Shown: positions 8,173 through 17,340, counted from the stretch's first letter. The stretch: DNA of 64,000 nucleotides from Paenibacillus donghaensis (GCF_002192415.1 NZ_CP021780.1:3534001-3598000); one strand, 5' to 3'. Program-made: numbers and translations. The notes: a model not told the origin generated them from the sequence alone.

Positions 8173-9122
8173 CGTCCACCGTCTCCTGTCATGTTACGTT
8201 CAGCCTGCTGAACCAAAGTTCCTCCTGCGCTGCCATGCCGCTGCACGGATTGGATCGAGGCGCCTGCCCCCAATAGATATCTTAACGTATCGTCGCAGAC
8301 AGCTCCCAGGAAGGTCAGATTCATCTCCTTTTCTCCCGGTTGGAGCACAACAGGCTTCATAGCGATGAATCCGGGTAGTTTCTGTACTTGCTGATGGGCT
8401 TCGGCGGTTAGACCCGTGCAAAGAATGGATACCGAAGCAGCCAGTCCAAGATAGGCCTTGGCCTCCATGACCTCAACCGTCCTGCCGGCCTGCAGCAGAT
8501 GTACATTATCCGCCAGCGCTTCGACAAGCAGCGGCTCATGTGCCGAGAACATCATCGCCGTCCCCTCTTGCTTAAGCTGCAGCAATAGTTCTGTACAAGC
8601 TTCCATTGAAGCAGCATCCAGCCCTGACAACGGCTCATCCAGCAGCAGCAGGCCCGGACGGGTCAGCAGACTTTGCATCAGATTAACTTTTTGCAGCATG
8701 CCTTTGGAGAAACACGGCATCGGCTGATTACTAAACGGCTTCAGGTCCAGGTCGCGCAGCAGCTTCTCCATGGTGATTTCAACAGCAGCAGGCGTCATCC
8801 CCCTGATTCTGCCCATGCTGCGCAAATATTGCTCCGGGGTAAACCGGACAGCCGGGAAGGCTTCAGGAGCATAACCAATGGATAGTCCGGGCATCGTTCG
8901 CATTAACTGCCCCGATGTAGGCTGGACGAGACCGGCCATTACAGACAGCAGTGTGCTTTTGCCTGAACCGTTATGTCCCAGCACAGCAGTTGCGGTTCCT
9001 GGTTTCACTTTCAGCGAGATCTCCTCCAGGACAGCTACACCGGAGTAGATTTTTGTAACCTGAACAAGCTCCATCACTGATGATCCATGAGTAGCCTGAA
9101 GAATTCCTGCTTGCACTTCCAC
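8169..9122 (-). CDS. ABC transporter ATP-binding protein
   Basis: The 317-residue ATPase has Walker A GHNGSGKST, a signature-like CFSKGMLQK in place of LSGGQ, and Walker B LLLLDEPLSGLD followed by SAHEP (H-loop). The CcmA/NatA-like signature (S-K-G-M) is common in ABC-2 exporters. After about residue 220 there is a 95-residue C-terminal extension of unknown role. The start is GTG with GGAGG ten bases upstream. An internal ATG at 9074 lacks a ribosome binding site. It forms a two-gene operon with the permease that overlaps its end. Confidence 0.85.
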   Translation of the reverse strand: MEVQAGILQATHGSSVMELVQVTKIYSGVAVLEEISLKVKPGTATAVLGHNGSGKSTLLSVMAGLVQPTSGQLMRTMPGLSIGYAPEAFPAVRFTPEQYLRSMGRIRGMTPAAVEITMEKLLRDLDLKPFSNQPMPCFSKGMLQKVNLMQSLLTRPGLLLLDEPLSGLDAASMEACTELLLQLKQEGTAMMFSAHEPLLVEALADNVHLLQAGRTVEVMEAKAYLGLAASVSILCTGLTAEAHQQVQKLPGFIAMKPVVLQPGEKEMNLTFLGAVCDDTLRYLLGAGASIQSVQRHGSAGGTLVQQAERNMTGDGGR

Positions 9123-9221
9123 GAAATCTTAACCTCCACCATCCGTAATAGTCTGAGCACTGAGCAATTCCTAATGTTAATCAATTCGCCGGATCATGGC
9201 AGGTTTCCTTCAACAACACAC

Positions 9222-9268
9222 AAACAAAAAACAGACTGGGCTCAAGAGATCAGCAACAGTCTGTTTAT
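9222..9268 (-). terminator. Intrinsic terminator of the Cys-rich gene
   Basis: The arms AACAGACT and AGTCTGTT lie 20 bases apart. The minus strand continues into TTTTTTGTTTG. It lies about 30 bases beyond the stop of the gene at 9299. Confidence 0.65.
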
Positions 9269-9298
9269 ATGATGAAGCTTTAACAATGAATCAGCCTC

Positions 9299-9646
9299 TT
9301 AGGCATATACGACAGCAGCTTCGCTGAGCGAGCGGCAAAGTGCTGCACAGTTGCGGCAATATTCAATGCAGTCCTTGCAATGGATATGTAGATGTTTGCT
9401 GCTCTCATTGGCACAGGCTTCACAGATATCGGCACATAAGCGTAGAATATCAGCGATAAAAGGACTCTGACGGGTCATAGCCTGAATGGCGAAGGAGCAA
9501 ATGTCAGCACATTCACGATCCAGCCGGATACTCTCCCTGAGGGAAGCCAAATCATATTCCTTCAGACTTGAAACATAGCTATAGTTACAGGCGTTCATGG
9601 TTTGAATACAAGCATCAATGCACTCCTGATATTGAATTCGCGTCAT
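9299..9646 (-). CDS. Cys-rich four-helix bundle copper-storage-like protein (Csp/DUF326)
   Basis: The 115-residue protein has 13 cysteines spaced along predicted helices (CIDACIQTMNAC, RECADIC, LRLCADICEAC, HCKDCIEYCRNCAALC). This fits the DUF326/Csp four-helix-bundle family, whose cysteines line the bundle core and bind many Cu(I) ions. No signal peptide is visible, so it would be the cytosolic (Csp3-like) kind. I place the start at the ATG at 9646, nine bases after GGAGG; the TTG three codons upstream directly abuts that site. The upstream neighbour on the same strand is a CobW metallochaperone GTPase, which suggests a metal-handling neighbourhood. Confidence 0.85.
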   Translation of the reverse strand: MTRIQYQECIDACIQTMNACNYSYVSSLKEYDLASLRESIRLDRECADICSFAIQAMTRQSPFIADILRLCADICEACANESSKHLHIHCKDCIEYCRNCAALCRSLSEAAVVYA

Positions 9647-9739
9647 TATCTTCAACCTCCTGCGATGGGTATAGGGTATGCCTATTTATTAACCTGCAAG
9701 AAAAAGAACGAATCATCAGCACTTACAATGCCTGTAGCA

Positions 9740-10765
9740 TCACAGGCCTCTTCTCACCTTCACCGGACGCGGGATAGCTGACATTTCCAGCTGCAGGAGC
9801 CTGTGGCGAAGCTCGCCCGAGGAGAAATGCTCCCCGATAAACACGGCGACATCAGGCACTTCACCTTGCGGGGTAATCTTCATGAAATCCGATTCCCGGT
9901 ATGCATACTGAAAGAGAAAACGGCTGGAAGTATCGCTGAAGGAGACGATGCCCTTGGCTCTGTATACATCGCGGGGCAGCTCCTTCACAAACTGCTCAAA
10001 TTCATGACTGTCTACCGCATGCTTGAAATAATGCGTATAGGCCATTACATGATCATGAGTAGGATGGGCGGACGTCTCGGGAGAACCTACAGGTTCCGCT
10101 TCTCCAGCTGCCAAACCGGCCTTCGCTTCAGCGGGACGAGGCTCTGTAATCACTCCACCTGCCTGGCTCAGCAGCTCAGCGACAGGCAGCTCGCAGCGGA
10201 CTGCAGGCATGATTGGCGCATAAGCATTCCATTTGCGCAGCACGGCGGATATCTCCAGCGCTTCCGCTTCAGTGATCCGGTCTGTTTTGTTCATAACCAG
10301 CACTGACGCACAGCGGATCTGCTCCTGCATCAGCCGGTACGTCTGCCCCTGCTGCGCCCGGTACAGTTCCAGCAGATGTGCCGCATCCACAACGGTAATC
10401 AGGCCTTTCAGCTCCACCTTCTGATACAGCGAGGTTTCGGTCACTCCATCCACAATCTCCAGCGGATTGGCAGCTCCGGTTGCCTCAATAATGACCACAT
10501 CCGGCGATTCCTTCTTCATAAGTGTGGCCAGCTCCGTGCTAAGATCGCCCCGGATCGAGCAGCAGATGCAACCGCCCAACAGTTCGGCCATCGGCACACT
10601 TTGTTCCACAAGCAAACCGTCCAGGTTCACCTCGCCCAGCTCATTCATCACTACCGCCGGACGCTCACCCAAGGCTTTCCAGTGCTCCAGCAGCCGCTGG
10701 AGCAGCGTTGTCTTGCCGCTGCCCAGAAAACCGGACAATATATATACAGGTGTAACCTGTTCCAT
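9740..10765 (-). CDS. CobW/COG0523 family GTP-binding metallochaperone
   Basis: The 341-residue protein has a G3E GTPase domain with Walker A GFLGSGKTT, the metal-binding GGCICCSIRGD (CxCC) motif, Walker B-like VVIIEATG and the guanine-recognition NKTD. A His-rich stretch (HPTHDHVMAYTHYFKH) precedes the CobW C-terminal domain. Family members deliver Zn, Co or other metals to client enzymes. The client here is unknown. GGAG precedes the ATG by nine bases. It is divergent from moaB and upstream of the Cys-rich copper-storage-like gene, which is 93 bases away. Confidence 0.88.
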   Translation of the reverse strand: MEQVTPVYILSGFLGSGKTTLLQRLLEHWKALGERPAVVMNELGEVNLDGLLVEQSVPMAELLGGCICCSIRGDLSTELATLMKKESPDVVIIEATGAANPLEIVDGVTETSLYQKVELKGLITVVDAAHLLELYRAQQGQTYRLMQEQIRCASVLVMNKTDRITEAEALEISAVLRKWNAYAPIMPAVRCELPVAELLSQAGGVITEPRPAEAKAGLAAGEAEPVGSPETSAHPTHDHVMAYTHYFKHAVDSHEFEQFVKELPRDVYRAKGIVSFSDTSSRFLFQYAYRESDFMKITPQGEVPDVAVFIGEHFSSGELRHRLLQLEMSAIPRPVKVRRGL

Positions 10766-10939
10766 CCCTCATCGCTCCAATACAAATTACGGTTATGGTA
10801 GCGAGTGTACTACATCTGGACCTGTTAACGCAAGGCCTGTGCAGGACCTGACTTAGGTCCGGGATCGAAGGGAATGTGCTTGTTTTTGCCATACTCATCC
10901 CCTATCATAGGGTTAAACGCTGCAAAGGAGCTGGTCGCT

Positions 10940-11452
10940 ATCTCATCTGTTGATGACCACCGCCGCGAGGCGCCGCAAAGTGTATCCTGTTATATTATTA
11001 CGGTCTCCGATACGCGCACACCTGAAACCGATACCGGCGGCGACTTAATCCAGTCCTTGCTGGAGGCAGACGGTTACCGGATCAACGGCCGTACGATTGT
11101 GCAGGATGATTATGAGGATATTCGTGAGCTGGTCTACAAAAGCTCGGTCGATCCTGCAGTCGAAGCGATCCTGCTTACCGGAGGAACGGGCATCTCCCCA
11201 AGGGATACCACGTATGAAGCCGTGGCCTCCCTGCTGGACAAGTCCCTGCCCGGCTTTGGTGAGATCTTCCGCCTGCTGAGCTTCACGGAAGATATCGGCT
11301 CTGCCGCCATGCTTAGCCGGGCGATTGCCGGCACCATCGGCAGCACGGTGGTATTCTCCATGCCGGGCTCCACGGGAGCCGTCAAGCTGGCGATGGAGCG
11401 GCTGATCCTTCCCGAGTTGCGCCACTGCATGCGCGAGATCTACAAGCGCTGA
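10940..11452 (+). CDS. moaB: Molybdenum cofactor biosynthesis protein MoaB
   Basis: The protein has the MogA/MoaB fold: YIITVSDTRTPETDTGG near the N-terminus, the molybdopterin-binding LLTGGTGISPRDTT, and a GSTVVFSMPGSTGAV segment. It catalyses or supports molybdopterin adenylylation in the cytoplasm. The alignment to MoaB proteins begins at ISSVDDHRREAP. The codon there is ATC at 10940, exactly nine bases after AAAGGAG, giving 170 residues, the usual MoaB length. No ATG, GTG or TTG is suitably placed. The frame also stays open to an ATG at 10874, but that start would crowd a GAAGGG and add 22 atypical residues. The start is therefore uncertain. Confidence 0.82.
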   Translation: MSSVDDHRREAPQSVSCYIITVSDTRTPETDTGGDLIQSLLEADGYRINGRTIVQDDYEDIRELVYKSSVDPAVEAILLTGGTGISPRDTTYEAVASLLDKSLPGFGEIFRLLSFTEDIGSAAMLSRAIAGTIGSTVVFSMPGSTGAVKLAMERLILPELRHCMREIYKR

Positions 11453-11520
11453 TCAAAGTGTACGGGTCCCCGCCCAACACCATTCCGATCACAGGTAAAC
11501 CACCTGCCAAGCTATAGTCC

Positions 11521-11552
11521 AGGCTCTCCCATTGCGGGAGAGCCTTATTTTT
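11521..11552 (+). terminator. Intrinsic terminator after moaB
   Basis: The arms are AGGCTCTCCC and GGGAGAGCCT around ATTGC, followed by TATTTTTT. Confidence 0.85.
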
Positions 11553-11634
11553 TACCAGACATGGACAATCGGCCAGTCAAGCTCTCAATCTGTGCGTATA
11601 ATACGGTAAATCTACACAGAAGGAGCTGAATGAA

Positions 11635-11850
11635 ATGCCGGAATATCCTAAATGTCCAACCCAAACTGTTGTCGATCCCACATCCGTGGTTTATGAAGAT
11701 TATTACCATCCCCAAGTGGTGGAGGTCATTCATAACGTGGAAATCGTTAGACGACATCACTGTGTGCCTATTCCCAAGCACTGCTACAATTACACCGTAA
11801 GAGATGAAATGTGTGGCGTGTCCAATCTCAGAAACCGCCGCGGCAGATAA
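11635..11850 (+). CDS. CotD-like spore coat protein
   Basis: This 71-residue protein is rich in His, Tyr, Val and Cys (YEDYYHPQVVEVIHNVEIV, RRHHCVPIPKHCYNY). That resembles the short CotD-family spore coat proteins, which have the pattern HP-x-V-x-V-x-H...N-x-H. AAGGAGCTGA precedes the ATG. Upstream, CGTATAATA (about 11595) resembles a SigK -10 box (consensus CATANNATA, one mismatch), which would fit late mother-cell expression. The family assignment rests on composition and pattern only. Confidence 0.6.
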   Translation: MPEYPKCPTQTVVDPTSVVYEDYYHPQVVEVIHNVEIVRRHHCVPIPKHCYNYTVRDEMCGVSNLRNRRGR

Positions 11851-11976
11851 TTACGGCACCTCTCTTACCCTCTATATTGCTAATCCTCTTAGGCGGAAGC
11901 CTCCGAATCGTGCCCAGCGCACCAGAGCTTCCGTCTTTGGCTGTGTTATTAGTTTAAATTGATAACGTCTAGCAGG

Positions 11977-12588
11977 CTATTCTTCCAGCGGCGGGTCTAC
12001 ATGGATATCCTGATCAGGCGAGGTGCAGACCCAGCGTGTGAAGGTGACCTTGAAGCCGGACCTGGTAGGCGCACACAGGAACGGGCCAGCCTGCTTACCG
12101 GTTTCATAAGGGAAGCGAGCTACGCGGATCGTCCGCCAGGGATGGTTCCGGGTTCTGGCTCTCAGGATCACCGCGTCGTTCATCTGTGAGGCGCGGAGGG
12201 TTACTTCTTCCCCGGTCCATTCCGGTACAGGGGAGAGAGACCAGTCGGAGTATTCATGGGTTACCACGGCCCCGATATGAGGAACCCCGTCATTCAATTC
12301 CACTCCTGCTTTGATCCAATGGGTATCATCTAGCCAGAGCATCAGTCCCGCCTGATCGTACAATTCGGTGAACCCATCCAAGGAGAAGCTGACTTCAACT
12401 GCCTTGTCATCCTCCCAGGCAGCCAGCAGCGAATGGCCATTGTCATGCTGGAAGCCATACATCGTTTTTTGCCAATAATCACTGCTCTCCACAGCTTCAA
12501 CCCTTAGCTTGCTATCGGCCTCCACAGTGGAAGACACCGGCTCATGGCTCCATTTCCCCTTGCTCCAATCCACTCTTTCCGTACTCAT
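11977..12588 (-). CDS. DUF1349 (Ree1-like) concanavalin-fold protein
   Basis: The 203-residue soluble protein matches the DUF1349/Ree1 pattern: YDQAGLMLWLDDTHWIKAGV in the middle, then HEYSDWSLSP and TRSGFKVTFTRW near the end. This all-beta lectin-like fold is known from yeast Ree1 and from many Bacillota proteins of unknown function, often near carbohydrate genes. I place the start at ATG 12588, which has AAAGGATGG upstream; an ATG 13 codons earlier lacks a clear site. It is followed by its own minus-strand neighbour treR upstream, with a terminator between them, so it is probably a separate transcript. Confidence 0.75.
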   Translation of the reverse strand: MSTERVDWSKGKWSHEPVSSTVEADSKLRVEAVESSDYWQKTMYGFQHDNGHSLLAAWEDDKAVEVSFSLDGFTELYDQAGLMLWLDDTHWIKAGVELNDGVPHIGAVVTHEYSDWSLSPVPEWTGEEVTLRASQMNDAVILRARTRNHPWRTIRVARFPYETGKQAGPFLCAPTRSGFKVTFTRWVCTSPDQDIHVDPPLEE

Positions 12589-12628
12589 CTGATATCCATC
12601 CTTTCCGAAGTTTAATTGATCAGTCATA

Positions 12629-12657
12629 CCAAAACCACCGCCCTAGAGGGCGGTGGT
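12629..12657 (-). terminator. Intrinsic terminator of treR
   Basis: ACCACCGCCC and GGGCGGTGGT pair around TAGA, and the minus strand continues with TTTTGGT. It lies 30 bases after the treR stop. Confidence 0.8.
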
Positions 12658-12686
12658 CCCTGTCTTGGCATAGCCATTCATGCCTG

Positions 12687-13412
12687 TTACATTTCCTTCT
12701 TGACCCGGCGGGCGAAATCCACGAACTGGAATTTGTCCAGGCGATGCCGTGACTCCGTATACTGAAACAGCTTCGTATCGACCAGATGGACATAATTGCG
12801 CACCACGACAATATGCCGGTAATCGTGCAGATCGAGCAGCAGCTCATCCTCGGCTGTCACTTCCTCTACGGAAATTTCTTTCTTGGCATAGCTGATCGTA
12901 AGCTTCTGGTCCTCTTCCAGATATTGATAAATCGAGCTGCTGGCAGCCTGAGTCGGCAAGGAATCAACCACGCTGGTCACAAAATAGTCCTTATCGAGGA
13001 TAATCTTCTCCCCTTCAATTTCGCGGGCACGCACTACCTTCCACACCGGCTCGCCGGGCTGAATCTGCAGATAGCGGGCGATCTCAGCTGTACTGTTAAC
13101 CTGGCCGTTCTCATACAGGATCGTTCTTGTCGCGCGTCCAAGCCGCTCGGATACCTCCTTGAAGCTGATGAGTCCCGTCACCGGAAAGTTCATCCGCTCT
13201 ATGTCGAGTACAAATGATCCCTTGCCCTTGATTTTGTGGATATATCCGTTCTGGGACAATAAATGCAGCGCTTTGCGGACGGTCTCCCGGGAGGTATCAT
13301 AAGCCTCGGCCAACTCACTTTCGGAAGGTATCTTCTTGCCTGCAGCGATGGTTCCCGAGAGAATCCGCTCCGTATAGTCATTATAGATGTGCAGATAAAT
13401 GTTCTTATTCAT
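12687..13412 (-). CDS. treR: Trehalose operon repressor TreR (GntR family)
   Basis: The 241-residue regulator has a GntR winged helix-turn-helix in residues 1-75 (KKIPSESELAEAYDTSRETV) and a UTRA/HutC effector domain after it. Length and context match TreR, which represses treP/treC and is released by trehalose-6-phosphate. It lies downstream of treP on the same strand, separated by repeat B2. The likely operators are the paired palindromes upstream of treC. The ribosome binding site is weak (GGTGATT). Confidence 0.88.
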   Translation of the reverse strand: MNKNIYLHIYNDYTERILSGTIAAGKKIPSESELAEAYDTSRETVRKALHLLSQNGYIHKIKGKGSFVLDIERMNFPVTGLISFKEVSERLGRATRTILYENGQVNSTAEIARYLQIQPGEPVWKVVRAREIEGEKIILDKDYFVTSVVDSLPTQAASSSIYQYLEEDQKLTISYAKKEISVEEVTAEDELLLDLHDYRHIVVVRNYVHLVDTKLFQYTESRHRLDKFQFVDFARRVKKEM

Positions 13413-13429
13413 GTAATCACCAGATTCAT

Positions 13430-13572
13430 TTTAAAATATTAGCATTTATATGTCACGCAATAAATGATGCTTCTATTTCTCGCAGAAGCGGATGCCTGAA
13501 AGCGATACGTAGTATCGCTGCTTCGGAAGCATACGCTTTTTCAGAGGGCGGCGAGTCCGTTTCTTATTGTCA
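13430..13572 (-). repeat. Dispersed stem-loop repeat family B, copy B2
   Basis: This is a minus-strand copy between treP and treR. It has the outer stem, the long apical module (GCTTCCGAAGC and AGCGATACTACGTATCGCT, as in B1) and the tail GAGAAATAGAAGCAT ... GACATATA. As part of the tre transcript it could be an RNA hairpin separating treP from treR. Confidence 0.8.
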
Positions 13573-13578
13573 TTTCTG

Positions 13579-15603
13579 CTAGCCTTTAAGATAGACCTTT
13601 AATACTACAGGCTGCCCGGTATCCCCGTTAGGGATCAGCTCCTCCACCCGTTCAATAACCTCCTGGCCATCGGGGATAATCAGCGGAGTAATGAGCGGGT
13701 AACCGGCAGCGGCGATAGCCTCCTGATCGAATTCAAGCAGCAGTTGGCCCGCCTTCACCTGATCACCAGTCTTGACGTGGGCGGTGAAGCCCTCTCCCTT
13801 GAGTGATACCGTATTAATACCGACATGGACCAGCAGCTGCACCCCTGAGGCATGCTCCAGAATGACCGCATGTTTGCTCTTGATTACATGGCCGACTGTG
13901 GCGTCGAAGGGTGCCAGCACTTTGCCTTCTACCGGTTCGACAGCAACACCGCTGCCCATCTGCCGCTCGGCAAAAGCCGGGTCAGGCACCTGCTCCAGCG
14001 GTACAATTCTGCCTTTCACCGGAGAATGAATCTCCAGCACATGAACTGCTGTGGATGGGGCATCAGATTTAACTGCAGAGGACGGTATATTTTGTACGGA
14101 AGCAGTGGCAGGAGCAGCGGCAGACATTGAAGCCGAAGTGGAGACCTGCTTGGCTTGTGAAGTACCTGCATCTGTCTCGTCAGCTTCTTCATCACCACGT
14201 CCGCGCAGCTTACCGTATAATACAGTCGCTGTGAATGGAACAATCAGCACAATCGCCATGCCGACAAAGAATATGCCCCACTGATTCGGGAAAATCGACA
14301 GAAACCCGGGGATACCGCCAACACCGATGGATGAAGCCAGCACGTTGTTCATCGCCAGCAGCACGCCGGCCAGCGCCGAACCGATCATCCCGAAGATAAA
14401 TGGATATTTAAAGCGTATATTCACCCCGAAGATCGCAGGCTCGGTTACGCCCAGGAATGCGGAGATGGAGGAGGTGACCGCCAGCCCTTTCGTCTTCTCT
14501 TTCTTGGCTACCAGCAGCATACCAAGTGCCGCCGCCCCTTGGGCGATATTCGACAGGGCCAGCATAGGCCACAGGAAGGTTCCGCCTTCAGAACCGATCA
14601 GTTGAATATCAACTGCCAGGAAGGTATGATGCATACCAGTGATAACCAGCAGAGCATAGAATCCGCCATAGATCAGGCCGCCCAGCGCCGGGAAGAGGTC
14701 GAAGATGCTGACCAGACCGGAAGTAATCGCATTCGCGATCACGAAGGTAATGGGACCGATAACGGTAAAAGCCAGGAATCCGGTAATCAGCAAGGCTACA
14801 GGAGCCACAATCAGCAGCTTAAACGAATCGGGAACCTTGCGGTTAAGCCAGCCCTCCAGCTTCGCCAGGAAATAGGCGGATACCAGTACCGGCAGCACCT
14901 GACCCTGGTAGCCAATCTTGTTGACCTCCCAGCCGAACAGGTTCCACACGGGTACTGTACCTTCCAGCTTGGCATCAGCATAGCCGTATGCACTCAGCAA
15001 GTCGGGATGAACCAGAATCAGACCCATCACGATCCCAAGCAGCGGACTGCCGCCAAACCGTTTGACCGCCGACCAGCCGATCAGGGCAGGCAGGAAAGTA
15101 AACGCTGTACTGGCAATCGTGTTGATGATGGATGCGACATCCTTCCACTGCGGGTACACATCAACCAGCGATTTGCCGTCGAAGAAAATACCGGGTCCGG
15201 TCAGGATGTTATTGATCCCCAGCAGCAGACCGGCCATCACGATCGCAGGCAGAATCGGGATAAAGATGTCGGCTAGCGTCTTGATCCCCTGCTGCAGCGG
15301 ATTCTGGCGTTTGCTTGCCGCCGTCTTCACATCGTCCTTACTGGCCCGGCTGCCGCCTGTAATCTCCATCATCTCGTCATATACCTTGTCTACCAACCCC
15401 GGTCCGATAATGACCTGGAACTGGCCCTGCGTAGAGAAATGGCCTTTGACCAGATCATTGCGCTCCAGAGCCTCCTTATCGACAAGACCTTCATCATTCA
15501 GGGCAAATCTGAGCCGGGTGACACAGTGGGTCGCGACTTCAATATTGTCCTTGCCCCCGATGGCCTGGATAATCCGTTCCACATTTTCACGCTGGTTCGC
15601 CAT
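13579..15603 (-). CDS. treP: PTS trehalose-specific transporter, EIIBCA fusion
   Basis: The 674-residue protein has an EIIB domain (residues 1-85, phospho-Cys27 in ATHCVTRLRF), a membrane EIIC domain (about 110-470), an Ala/Ser/Thr-rich linker (about 478-525) and a glucose-type EIIA domain (about 530-674, His in LLVHVGINTV). It imports and phosphorylates trehalose to trehalose-6-phosphate. B. subtilis TreP is EIIBC only, so the fused EIIA is a difference worth noting: this transporter needs no separate EIIA. The start ATG follows AAGGAGTGAGATT. It is co-transcribed with treC, 30 bases upstream. Confidence 0.93.
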   Translation of the reverse strand: MANQRENVERIIQAIGGKDNIEVATHCVTRLRFALNDEGLVDKEALERNDLVKGHFSTQGQFQVIIGPGLVDKVYDEMMEITGGSRASKDDVKTAASKRQNPLQQGIKTLADIFIPILPAIVMAGLLLGINNILTGPGIFFDGKSLVDVYPQWKDVASIINTIASTAFTFLPALIGWSAVKRFGGSPLLGIVMGLILVHPDLLSAYGYADAKLEGTVPVWNLFGWEVNKIGYQGQVLPVLVSAYFLAKLEGWLNRKVPDSFKLLIVAPVALLITGFLAFTVIGPITFVIANAITSGLVSIFDLFPALGGLIYGGFYALLVITGMHHTFLAVDIQLIGSEGGTFLWPMLALSNIAQGAAALGMLLVAKKEKTKGLAVTSSISAFLGVTEPAIFGVNIRFKYPFIFGMIGSALAGVLLAMNNVLASSIGVGGIPGFLSIFPNQWGIFFVGMAIVLIVPFTATVLYGKLRGRGDEEADETDAGTSQAKQVSTSASMSAAAPATASVQNIPSSAVKSDAPSTAVHVLEIHSPVKGRIVPLEQVPDPAFAERQMGSGVAVEPVEGKVLAPFDATVGHVIKSKHAVILEHASGVQLLVHVGINTVSLKGEGFTAHVKTGDQVKAGQLLLEFDQEAIAAAGYPLITPLIIPDGQEVIERVEELIPNGDTGQPVVLKVYLKG

Positions 15604-15633
15604 AATCTCACTCCTTAGAAGTATTTATATTAC

Positions 15634-17340
15634 TTACGTATTGCGAATAATCCACATATAGGAGGCATAAGGAGACAGTTGCATCTGTTTCTCCCAAGCC
15701 GGAGCCTGTGCCGTATTGCTGGAGAGCAGCTCCGCTTCGTAAGCTCCTGCCTGCGTCCACAGATCGTCCGGGAAGGTGAATTCCGCCTCTTGCCCGCTGA
15801 AATTGGAGACCACCACCAGCGTATCCTGGCCATTATCCCGTTCATAGGCAAAAATCTGCGGATGCTGCTCATCCAGCCGTTTATAGCGTCCATCGGTAAT
15901 GACCTGCTCCTGCTTGCGCAGCGCGATCACCTGCTTGTAGTGGTTCAGTATGGAATCCGGGTTCGGCAGCTGCGAGGCTACATTAATCTCCTTGTAGCGT
16001 TCGTCAATCTTTAGCCATGGGGTGCCGCTGGTGAAGCCGGCGTTTCTGCTGTCATCCCACAGCATCGGGGTCCGCGAGTTGTCGCGGGATCTTTCCCGCA
16101 GGATGGTAAGGGCTTCTTCTGCGCTTTTGCCCTGCTCCTGCAGAATCCGGTACATGTTGGTGGACTCGATATCCCTGAACTCACTGATGTCCTTCCATTG
16201 TGGATTCGGCATCCCGATCTCTTCTCCCTGGTACACATAAGGGGTGCCCTGGAGTCCATGCAGGGTCGTAGCCAGCATTTTGGCGCTTTCGATCCGATAC
16301 TTTCCATCGTCTGCGAACCGGGACAAGGCCCGCGGCTGATCGTGATTATTCCAGAAGAGTGCGTTCCAGCCGCCTCCCTGCTGCATCCCGGTCTGCCACT
16401 CCGACAGCAGGCGTTTCAGCGCTTCGAAATCATATGGCATCAGCTCCCATTTATTCCCTCCCGGGTAATCCACCTTCAGATGATGGAAGTTAAAGGTCAT
16501 CGAGAACTCCTGCTCATGCGGATTGGAGTAGCGGATGCAGTGCTCAAGCGTGGTGGACGACATCTCCCCTACGGTTACTACGTTATGCGGACCAAAGACC
16601 CGCTTGTATAACTCTTTGATGTATTCATGGACACGCGGACCATCCGTGTAGAATTTACGCCCGTCGCCTGGTGGCTTGCTGCCATCATCATTCAGGAACT
16701 CCTGATCTTTGGAGATCAGGTTAATCACATCCATCCTGAAGCCGCTTACTCCTTTTTCTGCCCAAAAGCTCATCAGATCGGCAACCTCCTGCCGCACCTT
16801 GGAATTCTCCCAATTCAGATCAGCCTGTGTCTTATCGAAAAGTGTCAGAAAATATTGTCCGGTGGCTTCCTCCCACTGCCAGGCGGGTCCGCCAAATTTC
16901 GACTGCCAATTGTTGGGCAGCCCGCCATCAGGACCAGGATCACGCCATATGTAATAATCCCGGTAACGGCTGTCCCTCGACAATTTTGCTTCCTGGAACC
17001 ATGGGTGCTCTGTGGAAGAATGGTTGACTACGATGTCCGTCATCAGCGACATACCGCGCTTCTTCAGGCCTGCCGCCAACTGGTCAAAATCCTCCATGCT
17101 GCCGAAATCCTCACTGATCCTGCGGTAATCCGCAACATCGTAACCGTTATCATTTTGCGGGGATACGTATACCGGCTGCAGCCAAACAATGTCTATGCCC
17201 AACTCCTGCAAATAATCCAGCTTGCCGGTTAGTCCCCGGATGTCTCCGGTTCCGCTGCCTGTAGTATCTTTGAAGCTTTTGGGATACACCTGATAAACGG
17301 TCGATTTACGCCACCAATCCTGCCCGGTTGAATGGTTCAT
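15634..17340 (-). CDS. treC: Alpha,alpha-phosphotrehalase (GH13)
   Basis: The 568-residue GH13 enzyme hydrolyses trehalose-6-phosphate to glucose and glucose-6-phosphate in the cytoplasm. The GH13 regions are visible: DIVVNHSS, GFRMDVIN (nucleophile Asp), GEMSSTT (acid/base Glu) and NNHDQPR. Length and neighbours (treP downstream, TreR further on) match the phosphotrehalase TreA of Bacillus, called TreC in enterics. AAGGAGG precedes the ATG by six bases. It is the first gene of the tre operon. Confidence 0.93.
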   Translation of the reverse strand: MNHSTGQDWWRKSTVYQVYPKSFKDTTGSGTGDIRGLTGKLDYLQELGIDIVWLQPVYVSPQNDNGYDVADYRRISEDFGSMEDFDQLAAGLKKRGMSLMTDIVVNHSSTEHPWFQEAKLSRDSRYRDYYIWRDPGPDGGLPNNWQSKFGGPAWQWEEATGQYFLTLFDKTQADLNWENSKVRQEVADLMSFWAEKGVSGFRMDVINLISKDQEFLNDDGSKPPGDGRKFYTDGPRVHEYIKELYKRVFGPHNVVTVGEMSSTTLEHCIRYSNPHEQEFSMTFNFHHLKVDYPGGNKWELMPYDFEALKRLLSEWQTGMQQGGGWNALFWNNHDQPRALSRFADDGKYRIESAKMLATTLHGLQGTPYVYQGEEIGMPNPQWKDISEFRDIESTNMYRILQEQGKSAEEALTILRERSRDNSRTPMLWDDSRNAGFTSGTPWLKIDERYKEINVASQLPNPDSILNHYKQVIALRKQEQVITDGRYKRLDEQHPQIFAYERDNGQDTLVVVSNFSGQEAEFTFPDDLWTQAGAYEAELLSSNTAQAPAWEKQMQLSPYASYMWIIRNT

